Source: Planoprotostelium fungivorum (taxonomy: Eukaryota; Evosea; Variosea; Cavosteliida; Cavosteliaceae). From it: DNA of 64,000 nt. Below are positions 1-10,601 of the stretch, piece after piece (position 1 is the first letter of the stretch; the number at the start of each line of letters is the position of its first letter). Under the pieces are notes generated by a model. The model made no database searches and was not told where the DNA came from. It worked only from the letters and a program-made list of their open reading frames with translations. The stretch lies in contig MDYQ01000039.1 in the NCBI GenBank assembly GCA_003024175.1, forward strand, positions 99,850 to 163,849, written 5' to 3'. The position numbers were made by a program, and so were the translations under genes.

Positions 1-254
1 CCAGGGGATCCAAATCCATGGGGTTCGACTTCTAAAGAGGTGCTCTTGAAGTCTCCGGCAATGGAAAGAAGAGGTCGAGATCGGAAAGATATCTTCTTGT
101 CTCTTGACCAACATCAACATCAGCTTATGATGAACGAGCGTCATCACTACCATTTACCCTCGGGTTGTTCTCTTGAGACCGACAATTTGCGATATTGTTT
201 GTAGATGCCATGTCACACTCATTTTCTCCCTCACAAAAATCGCATCAGGACAAG
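1..254. other. Left-edge non-coding stretch
   Basis: No reading frame here could be tied to a protein family or joined convincingly to the gene that starts at 255. It is probably the upstream region of that gene, or the tail of a gene cut off by the window edge. Confidence 0.3.
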
Positions 255-962
255 ATGCATAGCCAATCGGATCCTCTATTTGGAGAGAGGAAACCTCAGG
301 TGTGAATCCTCCTCTTCACGAGACACTGACTCACTACCAGGCAAGAGCCCTTTTCTTCGGTATCGGGGCCGCGGTGACGATATGGTTCCTGGTGAGGTCA
401 CATGAGCGTCTGTCTTATTGATGTTCTCTTCAGTTCTGTCTCGGACTGTCTATCGCTAATTCCGTAATGTATACGTGGAAGCATGGAGTCTCTGCACTCG
501 CCTTGACCTTTGTATACGTTCTCACCATCATCACCGTGAGTTGGTTAGTCGAAACAAAGACGTGACTCATGTTCGACAGTACATGTGGAACCGCAATGAT
601 CCAGATTCTCGAATCAGCACATTCAATATCTTGATGGTGAGTCACCATTCACTTTAACTCGACTCAAACATCAAATAGATCGTCCTCATTGTGGGTGTCG
701 GCCTGTCCATCACCTTCTTGTTCCCATTTCACCCTCCCGAGCCCCCTCTACACTGGTGAGATGTCTCTTCATCTCTTCTTCACTGACTTCCATCAGTGAC
801 GGTCCAGGCTTCTTCATGAACTTGACGACAAAGACATGCTACGCATTCCCCGACTGTTCTACGGGTCTCACCCATGTATGGAGTGGTTCTTCTTTCAGCT
901 GCGCCAACTTGACTCACCCACCGTGTCCAGCTCCTCCTAAACCGACAACAACAGCACCCTGA
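255..962 (+). CDS. Small four-helix membrane protein with Cys-rich tail (unrecognised)
   Basis: Six exons read as one protein of about 165 residues: 255-299, 341-391, 434-535, 580-636, 679-755 and 797-962, with GT-AG introns of 41-44 nt. The start is the first ATG that opens the frame (MHSQSDPLFGERKPQ). Several hydrophobic segments follow: ARALFFGIGAAVTIWFL running into FCLGLSIANSVMYTW, then ALALTFVYVLTIIT, then IVLIVGVGLSITFLF. After the last helix comes a cysteine-rich stretch (CYAFPDCS, SFSCANL, PPCPAPP) with a possible N-glycosylation site (NLT), ending in a Pro/Thr tail. This looks like a tetraspan-like surface or endomembrane protein. I do not recognise a family. AATAAA overlaps the stop, and the next gene begins 104 bp downstream on the same strand. 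Confidence 0.6.
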
Positions 963-967
963 ATAAA
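962..967 (+). terminator. AATAAA polyadenylation signal
   Basis: AATAAA begins on the last base of the stop codon of the membrane-protein gene; such short 3' regions recur across the window. Confidence 0.4.
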
Positions 968-1066
968 TCGCGATAATGCGATTTTATTGTTTATCGTTGT
1001 AGATGATATCGATAAACCGAACAAAGAATCGGAATCTCAACAGACTAAGTCCATCACCATCAGAAG

Positions 1067-2688
1067 ATGTTTCGAACGGTCAGTGTTGTCTCACAGAGCG
1101 CCAAGGTAATCCATATTCTAAAGGAGCCATTCTTCACTTGTGGCTTTACCCATTCCGATATGTTGACCGCCAATAGGGCCGTGCATTCAGCACAGCTAGT
1201 GTTGGGGGATACACATACCAGACCTCACAGCTGAAGAATGGGCTCCGAGTCGTCTCAGCCTCTACTCCTTCTTCTCCCGTTGCCTCTGTAGGTCTTTACC
1301 TCAACGGAGGTAGTCGTCTGGAGACTGCAGAGACTCTCGGTGCCACCGGTGTCTTCAGAAGACTCGCCTTCAAGGTACCATCTGATTCATTTTCATATCG
1401 GAGAATCTGCCTGATCCCATATGAAAAACCCTCTCCCCCCTTGGCATTCCAAACACCCCTTTCCATGATAGAAGCTGATGAAAATGCAGGGTAGCGAGGC
1501 TTTCCCCGAGCTCACACTCACCCGTGAATTCGAGCTGTTGCCCGCCACGTTCGATGTCGCCGTCGGTCGTGAGCAGGTCCTCCTCAGCACTGAGTTTGCC
1601 CCCGAGAAGCTGGCTCAGGCCCTTCAATTACTCAACAATGCATCTGCCATAGAGGCCAGAGAGTACGCCATCCGTCTCGGACGTGAAGACGTGGAGCTCG
1701 ACACCATGTCCGCCGAGGCCGATACCAGAACATTCATCCTCGATGCCCTCCACAGAGAGGCTTACCGTAATGGAGGTCTCGGCCGATCGATCTTCTCTCC
1801 CAGCCACAGAATCCACCACCTCGGCCCTCAAGAGATCGAACATTATCTCAAGTCCATCTCTGCCAATGGTGCCACCCTCGTCGCCACCGGAAACATCTCC
1901 CACTCGGAGCTCGTCCGTGATGCCGAAGGTGCCTTCTCTCAGAGAGCCTGGGGACAAGGAGGCAAGGCCACTCCATCCAAGTATGAGGGAGGAGAGTTCA
2001 AGCTTAACGCCGACTCTGAGACGACCGTTGGTCTTGCTTTCGAAGGAGCCGCACAGGGATCCGCAGAAGAGTTCTCATCTGCCCTCCTGCGTGTCATCCT
2101 GGGAGGTGATTGGAAGATGGAGATGACACGTGTGTGACTCGAAGCAGGTGGAAGAAAGCACAGAGACTATGGAATTGGACAGGGACACACGTCTCGTCTT
2201 TACAAGAACGTCATCCAGAGTGGACAGGCCGTCGAGAGCGTAGAGTCCTTCAACTTCAACTACACCGACTCTGGACTCATCGGTCTCATCGCCAACGCTT
2301 CATCCGGTCCGTCTCATCATTTATTTTATTTTATTTCTCACCTTCATCAGGAAAGGCAAGAGCCGCCACCCACGAGCTGACCGGCGCCCTCTCCACCTTT
2401 AAGAAGAGCCCCATCACAGAAGAGGAGCTGAAGAAGGCCAAGGAGGGCTACAAGGCCGAGACCCTCATCAGATCGGAGACCAGATCAGGTCTGTCCGAGT
2501 TTCTGGCGTCACAACACGGCCAAGCCAAGAGCCCGGCCGACTACGTCGCTGCCGCCGACAAGGTCACCGCTGAGGAGTTGAACAAGTTTGCCCGTAAGGT
2601 CTTCAACAGCCAGCCCACGCTCGCCGTGGTAGGAAACGACGTAGAGGGTGTACCTTCTCCCTTCTCGATTCACCAGCTCTTGCAGTGA
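1067..2688 (+). CDS. Cytochrome b-c1 complex subunit 2 (core protein 2), peptidase M16 fold
   Basis: Five exons (1067-1105, 1177-1374, 1490-2105, 2148-2306, 2351-2688) total 1350 nt and give 449 residues, the usual length for core protein 2 of mitochondrial complex III. The N-terminus (MFRTVSVVSQSAK, then GRAFSTASVGGYTY) looks like a cleavable mitochondrial presequence. The M16 signature is visible: LKNGLRVVSASTPSSPVASV, then LNGGSRLETAETLGATG. Where active M16 peptidases carry HxxEH the sequence reads VFRRLAFK, so the zinc site is absent, as expected for a core 2 subunit and unlike a processing peptidase beta subunit. Later blocks include GHTSRLYKNV, DSGLIGLIANAS and the C-terminal FARKVFNSQPTLAVVGN. 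Processing peptidase alpha is a relative, but the sequence fits core 2 better. It acts in the mitochondrial inner membrane as a structural subunit. Confidence 0.85.
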
Positions 2689-2793
2689 AGTCTAAAATGA
2701 ATCTTCTTTTTCATCGTCCATCTATCTTGTTTGTGATCGCGTGAGATGGAAGGTGTCGATGTGATTGATGTCGAATGTGATGATGATGGGGTG

Positions 2794-2799
2794 AATAAA
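2794..2799 (+). terminator. AATAAA polyadenylation signal of the core-2 gene
   Basis: Lies 105 bp after the core-2 stop. It overlaps the ATG at 2799, which argues that the CLU gene starts at the next in-frame ATG (2868). Confidence 0.45.
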
Positions 2800-2867
2800 T
2801 GGTGGGAAATGGTTTTATTCGCGCCTTCTGCGAATTGCGTGCCAGATTCAAAGTAACCAAGACGTTT

Positions 2868-5800
2868 ATGACGAGTCTCCGATTAGATGACGAAGAAGAA
2901 GAACCTATCGTCAGGAGTAGATCCACCGCCATGTTTAACCCGTCACTCCTCACTGTCTATACAGACAGTCAAGATCCGGATATGATCGCAGAACCCTCTC
3001 CATCCCTGTCTTCAGGGGATGGATATACCATGGATTGTGCAGAAGAAACACAGAGGAGACCTATGATCAGGCCTGCCAATCGATCTGTAAGGAATGATGC
3101 AGGAGAATCACTGTACGAGAGTATATCGAGGACGATGGGAGGTATGTCCATGTCTACGTCGGGAGTGCCAATCATCGAAACGACGCCGTGGAGGAACTGG
3201 AATGAAGAATTTCAAAGGCTGATCGAGAAGAGATCGAGTGATGAATTGATGGAACTTGACCGAACGAGAATGCTGAGACAGGTACGTCAGACATTTGAAT
3301 CTGATGTGAAGATGTAACAATTCAAATGATCATTCGAACAGTTGAGCGATGATTTCGCACAAGAAGCATCCAAAACGGGAAAAGTGAATTGTCACGCTCT
3401 TTCACGTCTGTTGATTGACAATCATCACAGATCATCATATCAGAGCTCTTCCTTCCCGTCGAACAGAAGACCATACCTCCCATCACTGGAAAAGTCGGCG
3501 GAGTCGTTGGAGGTGTGATTTCATCTCCATCCTACCATCACCACATCTTCTCATCCATCCTCTCATCTTCTATACAGGTCAGAAGTTCTTCTGCAACGGA
3601 GTCTTCTTCAAGATGGCAGTCGATGACCACAATTTGTACGGAGGAGACGAAGGCACGATGAAGACAGCAGGTCACGAACTGAGAGCCGTGACTTCTCTTC
3701 TCAATTGTAGAGTGCAAGGCCTCCATTTCCCCCTCCATACGATTATTGATTATCTAGGATGGAGGTGAGAATATTGACATTGTCATGTTGAAGACGATGA
3801 TCATGATGAACGAGATGATCGTGATAGACATATACCATTACGATTACATTTACGATATAGAACCACACGACAACGTCATTACAAAACGGAAACTGAAGAC
3901 CATTCAAGGTTGCTGGCAGCTTCTCTACTCCCCCTCGATTCAAAGAGTTTAGTCTACGGCTCGTGTGACGCAGGCCGGACCATCCACGATTCATCCACTG
4001 CCATGAGCTCTCGAATACAACTCGCCGCCAAGATCATCAATTTGGGGGGCGAATACGTAACGAACACTCTACGCACCAAGCGTAACTTTCTGTGGCTGCC
4101 GACCGATGCCGAGGGTCACCAGGGTGACGAGAAATTTCTCGAAAATTTCTGAGAAAATTCAGGGAAGGACAAGAGGTTCTACCTGTTGGATCTGGCGAGG
4201 CTGTTCCCGCCATTAACGCCGCGGGCGGACGTGAAGGGAGATTTTCTCATTTCAAAGATGAGGCCAGAGTTTCTCAGGTCTTATCCCATTCCCCTCTGTG
4301 CTGATTCATTCTCTGGATTTTATCTAGAAAACAAAGCCCAACACAATCAAGAGGTGCGTATAACCTAGTGTGAAATCAAACGTTGATTTGACTTCGTGTG
4401 ATACGATACGATGACATCAATCGCGAAGATGAAAAACATCGATGACTACACCATATGAATCTGTACACATCAACGATACGATGATGTTGATGGAAGATGT
4501 TAGGTCAGAGATGCAACGAAATTTCTGGTCGAATCAGTCATACCCAATTTCACCGCACAACTCTCGAAAGAATTCTCATCGTGGTATTCCGCCGCAAAGG
4601 CTTCTTCTTCTGTGCTCTACCAAGGTTCTCTCTCCGGGAGATCATTCAGCATCAAATCAACCGAGGTGGAGATATTGGAGAGACTCATCATAGAAATCCA
4701 CAGGAAGGGTGGGAACGATGTCATCATCAGATCGATGTAGATCACATCGAGAAGAGAGACATCAAGATCATCACATCAAGACCATCACATCAATCATCAC
4801 ATCAATCATCACATCAAGATCGTCACATCAAGATCGTCACATCAAGATCGTCACATCAAGATCGTCACATCAATCATCACATCAATCATCACATCAAGAT
4901 CGAAGGCTGATGGACGACAGGCATCAACCTAAAGATGATGGGAAGGATAAGGAACCACATCGGTTCAGACCACGGAGAAGTCAGACAGTACATCTTGACC
5001 GAGATGGTCGTCAGGACCGTGAAGACCATGGCCAGATATCAGATGAGATGTCTCAGGCAGCCAGATCTGACAGCCTACACCAACTACATCCTCTGGTTCT
5101 TCAATCGTGTCTTTGGTACCGGTGAGGATGAGATTTCCGCGGAATTTCACTGATATTTCGCCTCAGGGGAAGACAGTGAAGCGTGCTGGAGAGAGATATC
5201 GGACAACGTTGCGAAGAAATTTGAAGGGGAGAGGGGAGAATTGAAGAGGAATGATGTTCGATTGCCTCTCCTCTTTCTCAGGCTACAGAAGGTGAGTCAA
5301 TTCACAATGATTCATTTGAACCATTTCTATCGATCTACAACTCACCGAATTGAAGTGCTTGGGCATCAAGATGAATGCTCAGATCAACAGCTGCGTTTGG
5401 TTACGCACGGAAGACATGCTGAAGGGTAGCGAGCCGTTTCTGACGGCAAACTACAAGAGTGTAGTGGGAGAGGTGGTGTTGGATCCCATACAACAGAATT
5501 CATCGCTCTTGTCGACTCGAACTCAATCAAAGGAGAGGACTATGTTCACAGGTGAGAAAGAACATGAGTGTGATCGTGATCGTGTCATGATGATGATGAC
5601 GATCGCGATGGTGATGTCGATGGACATGATGATCATCGCAGATCGCGCATGACATCACCGCGATGATGCTGATCGAGAGACAGAGATACACAACTCAGAC
5701 ACCATGGACTGTACGGACATCACATCTTCTCCCAACTCGACTACCAATCACGTGAATTGCTCTCTCTTTCATTGCTCTGAAGAAACACAGACGGGTGCTC

Positions 5801-8800
5801 CTTCTTCTCAGGGAGCGAAATTACCTCCAACGATAGAAGCACTGGAGCCGGTCATCAAGCACCTCAACCGAATCTTCTTCGAAGAGGGTGACGAATTTTC
5901 CGCGAATTTTCATTGAAATTTCCAGGAACTGCCCTGTCGAAATTGGCGGGAACGGCGGAAGGATCGGACGAGCTATTTCAGGCAGCTGCGAGGAGATTCC
6001 AAGAAGCTGTGTCGATCGACCCTGGTGACTACAGGTCCCTCTACAACTGGGGTCTATCTCTACACAATCACGCGCTCAAACTTTTGGCGGGAAAAAATAC
6101 AGACAAGGTGCGTACAGTAGAGGTTTCATTTGATTGAAACGACGACAGAGGGAAGTCAAGAGGCTATTGGACGAATCAGAGACGAGGTTCAGGGAGGCTC
6201 AATCGATTGAAACGGCAGATTACAGGCTATTTTTAGCCTCGGCGAATCTGTACGCCGACCGAGGCCGGCAAGCTTCCGGCCCCGCCGCCATCGAGGATCT
6301 AAAAAAAGCCGCAATATTTTTCCGGTAACATCTATCCATCTACAACGTCCCTCATTTTTCCAGGAATTCTTACGTCCTCTCTTCGATGAGAGACTACGAT
6401 GTCCTCTACAACTGGGCGAACGCCCTCATGGATCTTTCCCGCCTTCCCTCCTCCCTCGATTCCAGGAAATTATTATCCGTAGGCTGCTCTCTCTACCACA
6501 CTGCGTCTCAGCTGCAAGTCGTGCAGGTCACGAAGAATTGGGCCGTCTGCCTGGGGAGGTTGGCTCAGATCGGGATCTCCGATCATTCTCCGCGGAATTC
6601 CTCGGAGGATGATATGGTATGATGTCATCACACGTCATCGTCTGACGCGTTGTAGACGGAAGGATTGGACGAATTGACTGCAGTGAGTTGGAGGCACTAT
6701 TACGGGATGAGTTATCAAGAAGCTTTCTCTTTCTGCTACGTAAAGTACGCGGAGGCAGCACAGCTCCAGCCGAACGATCACGTGACTCAGAAGATTCCGA
6801 GAAAAACATCTGAAAATTTCCAGGAAATCCATCTCAATTGGGCGAATACTCTGTACAAGCAATTCATATTGGAACAGAAGGTGAAATCTCGTAGCAATTC
6901 AGATTCTGACGTTCAGAAGAAGAGTGGAAAGGTCGATTACGAGGAGTTATTCCACTCGAGCGAGAGATACTTCAGATCTCTCATACTATGCCCTGGACAC
7001 ATCCCTTCCATCAACAATTGGCTGCAGACTCTAACTTGCCTGGTGTCAGCCTGCGATGGTCAGCATCACATCATCACATCGAATCATCACCTTGTCATTG
7101 ATGATGTGTATATCATCAATCATGTGGACGATGTGATGTGCTGATGTGATGTGCAGAGAGTGATAGTCCGAACAGTGAGAAGCAGAATACGAACACAGTG
7201 GTGACCATGTCGAAAGTCTTAACCGAGTTGGATAAATTCATATCCATGGTAGAAGCCATCAGCAGCAAAGGTGAACGATCATTCTCATTCGTTCATCATT
7301 CGGTAGATGTATACCTTCTCCCCTGCTCTCTCATCACTTCACATGTCTCTTTCAGAATATCTCATCGCATCATCCATCCTACACATCAACACATACACAT
7401 CAACACATACACATCAACACATACATATCAACACATACACATCAACACATACACATCAACATCGATGCATTCGATCCATCCTATTACAAACGAAGAGAAT
7501 GACAGAAGAAAAACAGACGAAAAAGCTTGGGACAGCATCGGCAAATTGAAAGACATCGTCAGGGGATCAGAGAAGAAGTCCAGGGCACTCTTCTCCTTCT
7601 TAATGGACGCAGATTCCAGCTCCATGAATGCATCGGAAGGTATGGAGGCACAGCTGAGAGGTGCCAGTTACCTCACCTCTCTCGTCACAAAGGTGGACGC
7701 CTGGCTGACCCAGCAGGTGTGATGTTTCATTTATTCTATTTTATTGTTCTGATTTGGGACAGAGGCCCAAATTGGAGGGACTGTTGAAGAGTGATCAGTA
7801 TCAATTGATGGAGAAGATGCTGGAGAAGAAGGGTGTCTCCATGGTGATGACGTCATCATTCGTCATCATCCTTCGTACTGAATAGTTCTCAGCACAGAGT
7901 GAGGAAGAAGAAGACACAGCAGATCTTCGTCATGAAATCTCTTCGATTGGATCTCATCAGAGAAGCCAACCAAGATGACGTATGTCTCGTTGTAGTTTGA
8001 CATACCCATAATCATGATATGCATATGTCTCGTTGTAGTTTGATGTACTCATTGTATTTCGACAGAATGCCGCCTGCGAGAAGATGATGAGCCAGAGCGT
8101 GTCGCATTTTTCAGTCGTACCCCTGGCGTCTTGCTTCTGCGACGAACACAGAATGCATCTCGTCTACAACTACATGCCCGGCGGTCAAATTCTACCGAGA
8201 TTATCCGCCTGCAGAGACATGAAAGGTTTCATCTACAACGTTGTAGATGGACTGACCCTTCACAGAATTTTCGATGGAAGATTCCGTCACCTTCTTCGCT
8301 GCAGAGGTGAGTGAGTTGCGTTTCAATTGATTGAGACGGTACAGATATACGAGGGAATCTGTGCTTACCACAGGGACGGAAGAATCTACGGAAAATTATC
8401 ACCCAAGAAGGTTCTGCTGAACGCAGGGGGACACGCCGTGTTGTTACAGACACTTACGTCTTTAAATTCGGGTGAGATTTCCGCGAGGTTTCGCGTTAAC
8501 CAGAAAAAGGAGAAGAAGATTCTGACGCCCTGTCATACTACGCACCCGAGGTACTGAGTGGAGAGGTGAAGTTTAGATGATGATCATCGTGATGATGATG
8601 AGTAGACGGCTACGGAGGCTGCTGACTATTGGTCGTTTGGTGCTCTTCTACTTCACTTTTTATCTGGAAAAGTGAGTCTAATTGTTCATCTGATGATTTA
8701 TTTCATTTTATTCTGTTGGATGTTTTATCACTCAAAAAATTTATTTCACATAAATCTGATGAGATGACAGCCTCCATTTCCGGGTAGTACGATGTATGAT

Positions 8801-9347
8801 GTTGTAGATTCCATATTGAGTTGTAAATACGATGTACCCAATGGTCTCTCTTCAAAGTGTTCCGATGTCATCAGAGGAGTGAGAACATCATGCATCATCC
8901 ATCATCATCCATCATCGTCCGTCTTCATGTTTTCGGTCATTCCACGATCTATGATCACGATCATCATCATCCGTCTGATCGTGATCATCCATCGCCATGC
9001 ATTCGATCATCTCCACGCTCGATCGACGATCACCACGACGATCCCATCCGATCACCCCCGATCATGATCGCAGACTGACTTGACATCAGCTGCTGGACAT
9101 TGATATCCCCGCCCGAACCAAATTCTGGCGAAATCTCCGCGAAAACACGTTCTTCCGGGGAATTCCCTGGGAAGATCTGTCCCTGGCCGTCCCACCGCTC
9201 CTCCCCTCTTCGAATTTCGGAGATTTAGGTTTCACCGTTGTAGATGGAAACGTCCACGGTGAATATATGGGAATGACTGTAGCACAAGTCCACCAGCCCA
9301 GCTCGAGCTGGTCGGCTGCTACAAACAAGAGGACGAGAGAAGAATAA
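2868..9347 (+). CDS. CLU-domain / TPR protein with C-terminal AGC-type pseudokinase
   Basis: A multi-exon gene, protein about 1,500 residues by my reading. After an acidic N-terminus (MTSLRLDDEEEEP) comes NWNEEFQRLIEK, then a CLU domain over 3342-4370: GQKFFCNGVFFKMAVDD, LYGGDEGTMKTAGHEL, LVYGSCDAGRTIH, RFYLLDLARLFPP, PLCADSFSGF. A helical middle (to about 5550) and TPR-like helices follow (YRSLYNWGLSLHNHALKL, YDVLYNWANALMDL, IHLNWANTLYKQ). The last third is an AGC-like kinase fold: FVMKSLRLDLIREANQ, MEDSVTFFAAEIYEGI, ALSYYAPEVLSGE, ADYWSFGALLLHFLSGKPPF, FFRGIPWEDLS. The catalytic loop reads IYGKLSPKKVLL (catalytic Asp and Asn both Lys) and no DFG is seen, so it should be a pseudokinase. CLU-family proteins act in mitochondrial distribution and bind mRNA for mitochondrial proteins; the kinase-like fusion is unusual. 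A paralogue lies at 41820-47551. The start at 2868 and some exon edges are uncertain. Confidence 0.8.
4709..4920 (+). repeat. Intron carrying a CATCACATCAAGAT-type microsatellite
   Basis: A 212-nt intron of the CLU gene, between ...HRKG and INLKMMGRIR. Positions 4771-4905 are alternating ATCAAGATCGTCAC and AATCATCACATC units. The His/Ser/Gln-rich frames across it are products of the repeat and not protein. Confidence 0.7.
7383..7462 (+). repeat. Tandem ACACATCAACACAT repeat in an intron
   Basis: About six copies of a 14-bp unit (ACACATCAACACAT) inside the CLU gene intron that opens near 7271. There are no spacers, so it is a simple tandem repeat. Confidence 0.75.
8226..8265 (+). repeat. 40-nt intron half made of a perfect 20-bp palindrome
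   Basis: The palindrome CATCTACAACGTTGTAGATG occupies 8230-8249. Splicing is supported by protein: only removal of the intron joins RLSACRDMK to EFSMEDSVTFFAAEIYEGI, which matches the AGC-kinase alpha-E region. Reading through gives a sequence unlike any kinase. Confidence 0.75.
9229..9281 (+). repeat. Possible last intron of the CLU gene carrying the GTTGTAGATG half-site
   Basis: GTTGTAGATG lies at 9237-9246. Both splicing (GT...TAG) and read-through keep the frame to the stop at 9345-9347, so intron status is open. Confidence 0.4.
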
Positions 9348-9411
9348 AGAGGATGAGATGATGATGATGCAGATGAGAACAGAGAGGACGATTTCGTGTG
9401 TAATTGCTTCT

Positions 9412-10521
9412 TTATGGCTTCTTGTGGCCTGGGCCTGTTGGTGTGGCAGCTTTGGTCGATGATGTCTTTGGCTTCGATGTGGATGATGTCACGCGAGAGG
9501 TGGAGCTGATCGTGGAGCTCTTTGTGGAGCTCTTTGTGGATGAGCTAACTATCTTTGAAGAGGAAGAAGGGACTGCGGAGGAGGTAGATGGTGACACATC
9601 GATGGAAGATGAAGAGGGTGATGCAGGTGTCTCGGCGGGGACCTCCACGACAGTAGAGGGGGGGGTGAGACAGCCATCACCACTCCATCCGTTGACACAT
9701 CTGCAGTTGTCGTTCTCACAAAATTGTTGGACGGTGCTGGGGAGAGATACGGTGACCTGTTCGAATGAGACATGATCGTCTTTGGAGGATGGAAAGACTC
9801 ACTGTGGCCGTGTTGCAGACGGTAGCCGCGATGACGAAAGATGAGAAGATCAGGAGACAAGACAGGTAGACCATGAAGGAACCTCTAGGAACGGAGAAGA
9901 GGCCCAAAAGTGATAAGATGGCCACGGTGATGCAGCCGGTAGACAGGAGTGATTGAGATCCATTGGAAGATTGCAATCTCTCTTGTTTCGTCTCTGTGAC
10001 GCCCATAGTGAGAGCCGCCGAGTGAGATGAATAAGAGGTGGTGGGTGTGATGCCGTCAAAGTAGTTGCCTGGGGCCGAGGAAACTACCGAAAAGTTGAAG
10101 ACAATGTTACCACTTCCGGATATGACGGCGACCGAATCATAGACAGGGAGGTTGTGGAAGATTTCCACGGTCTGAATGCCGGTGGACTTCAAGGTGAAGC
10201 TGAACGTGAGGATCAGCTGATTCCTACATCCGATGGAGATCATACCTATAGGAAGAATGGGTGGCGTTCTGGCCGCAACCGTGGTCTGCAGCGAGTGTTC
10301 CCGCGAACAAGATGGTCTAAACGGGTTTAAGAGATCATGATCTCGGGGGGATACCAGCTCACCAGAAGCAGAAGATACATAGACATCCGTGACGTTTCGT
10401 GCGATGTGGAGGTGATGATGTTGCTCGTGTCCGTTGGCGTTGAGTGTGTGGTGCAAGATGATAGACGGCCAAAACTCGATGAATTTCCATCGCAAAGGAC
10501 ATAACCTTTCGATAAATACAT
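9412..10521 (-). CDS. Membrane protein with EGF-like motif and Ser/Thr-rich tail (unrecognised)
   Basis: Read on the minus strand from an ATG at 10521 (MYLSKGYVLCDGNSSSFG) to TAA at 9412-9414. The first exon or exons are uncertain: the well-supported part starts at about 10290 (LILTFSFTLKSTGIQTVEIF). It has probable N-glycosylation sites (NFS), two hydrophobic segments (CITVAILSLLGLFSV and MVYLSCLLIFSSFVIAATV), then after an intron at 9757-9802 an EGF-like stretch CENDNCRCVNGWSGDGC and a long Ser/Thr/Pro tail ending GPGHKKP. It sits 80 bp downstream of the receptor pseudokinase gene on the same strand and shares its style of glycosylated, Cys-containing ectodomain, so the two may have related surface roles; that is inference. 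Confidence 0.55.
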
Positions 10522-10601
10522 ATTTCGGTCACCAATTTGACATCTCTATCATCAACTCCAGCATCTTTATTAGATGCACATCTCAGGAAAATGAGATGCT
10601 T

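Noticed and set aside
2799-2867. Upstream ATG of CLU gene 1
   Set aside because: It overlaps the AATAAA of the previous gene and adds residues unlike the paralogue; kept only as an alternative.
4709-5125. His/Ser/Gln-rich plus frames
   Set aside because: Intronic CATCACATCAAGAT repeat; the true exon starts at 4921 in another frame.
7383-7462. Regular short repeats that could suggest CRISPR
   Set aside because: No spacers, simple 14-bp tandem units, and inside a eukaryotic intron.
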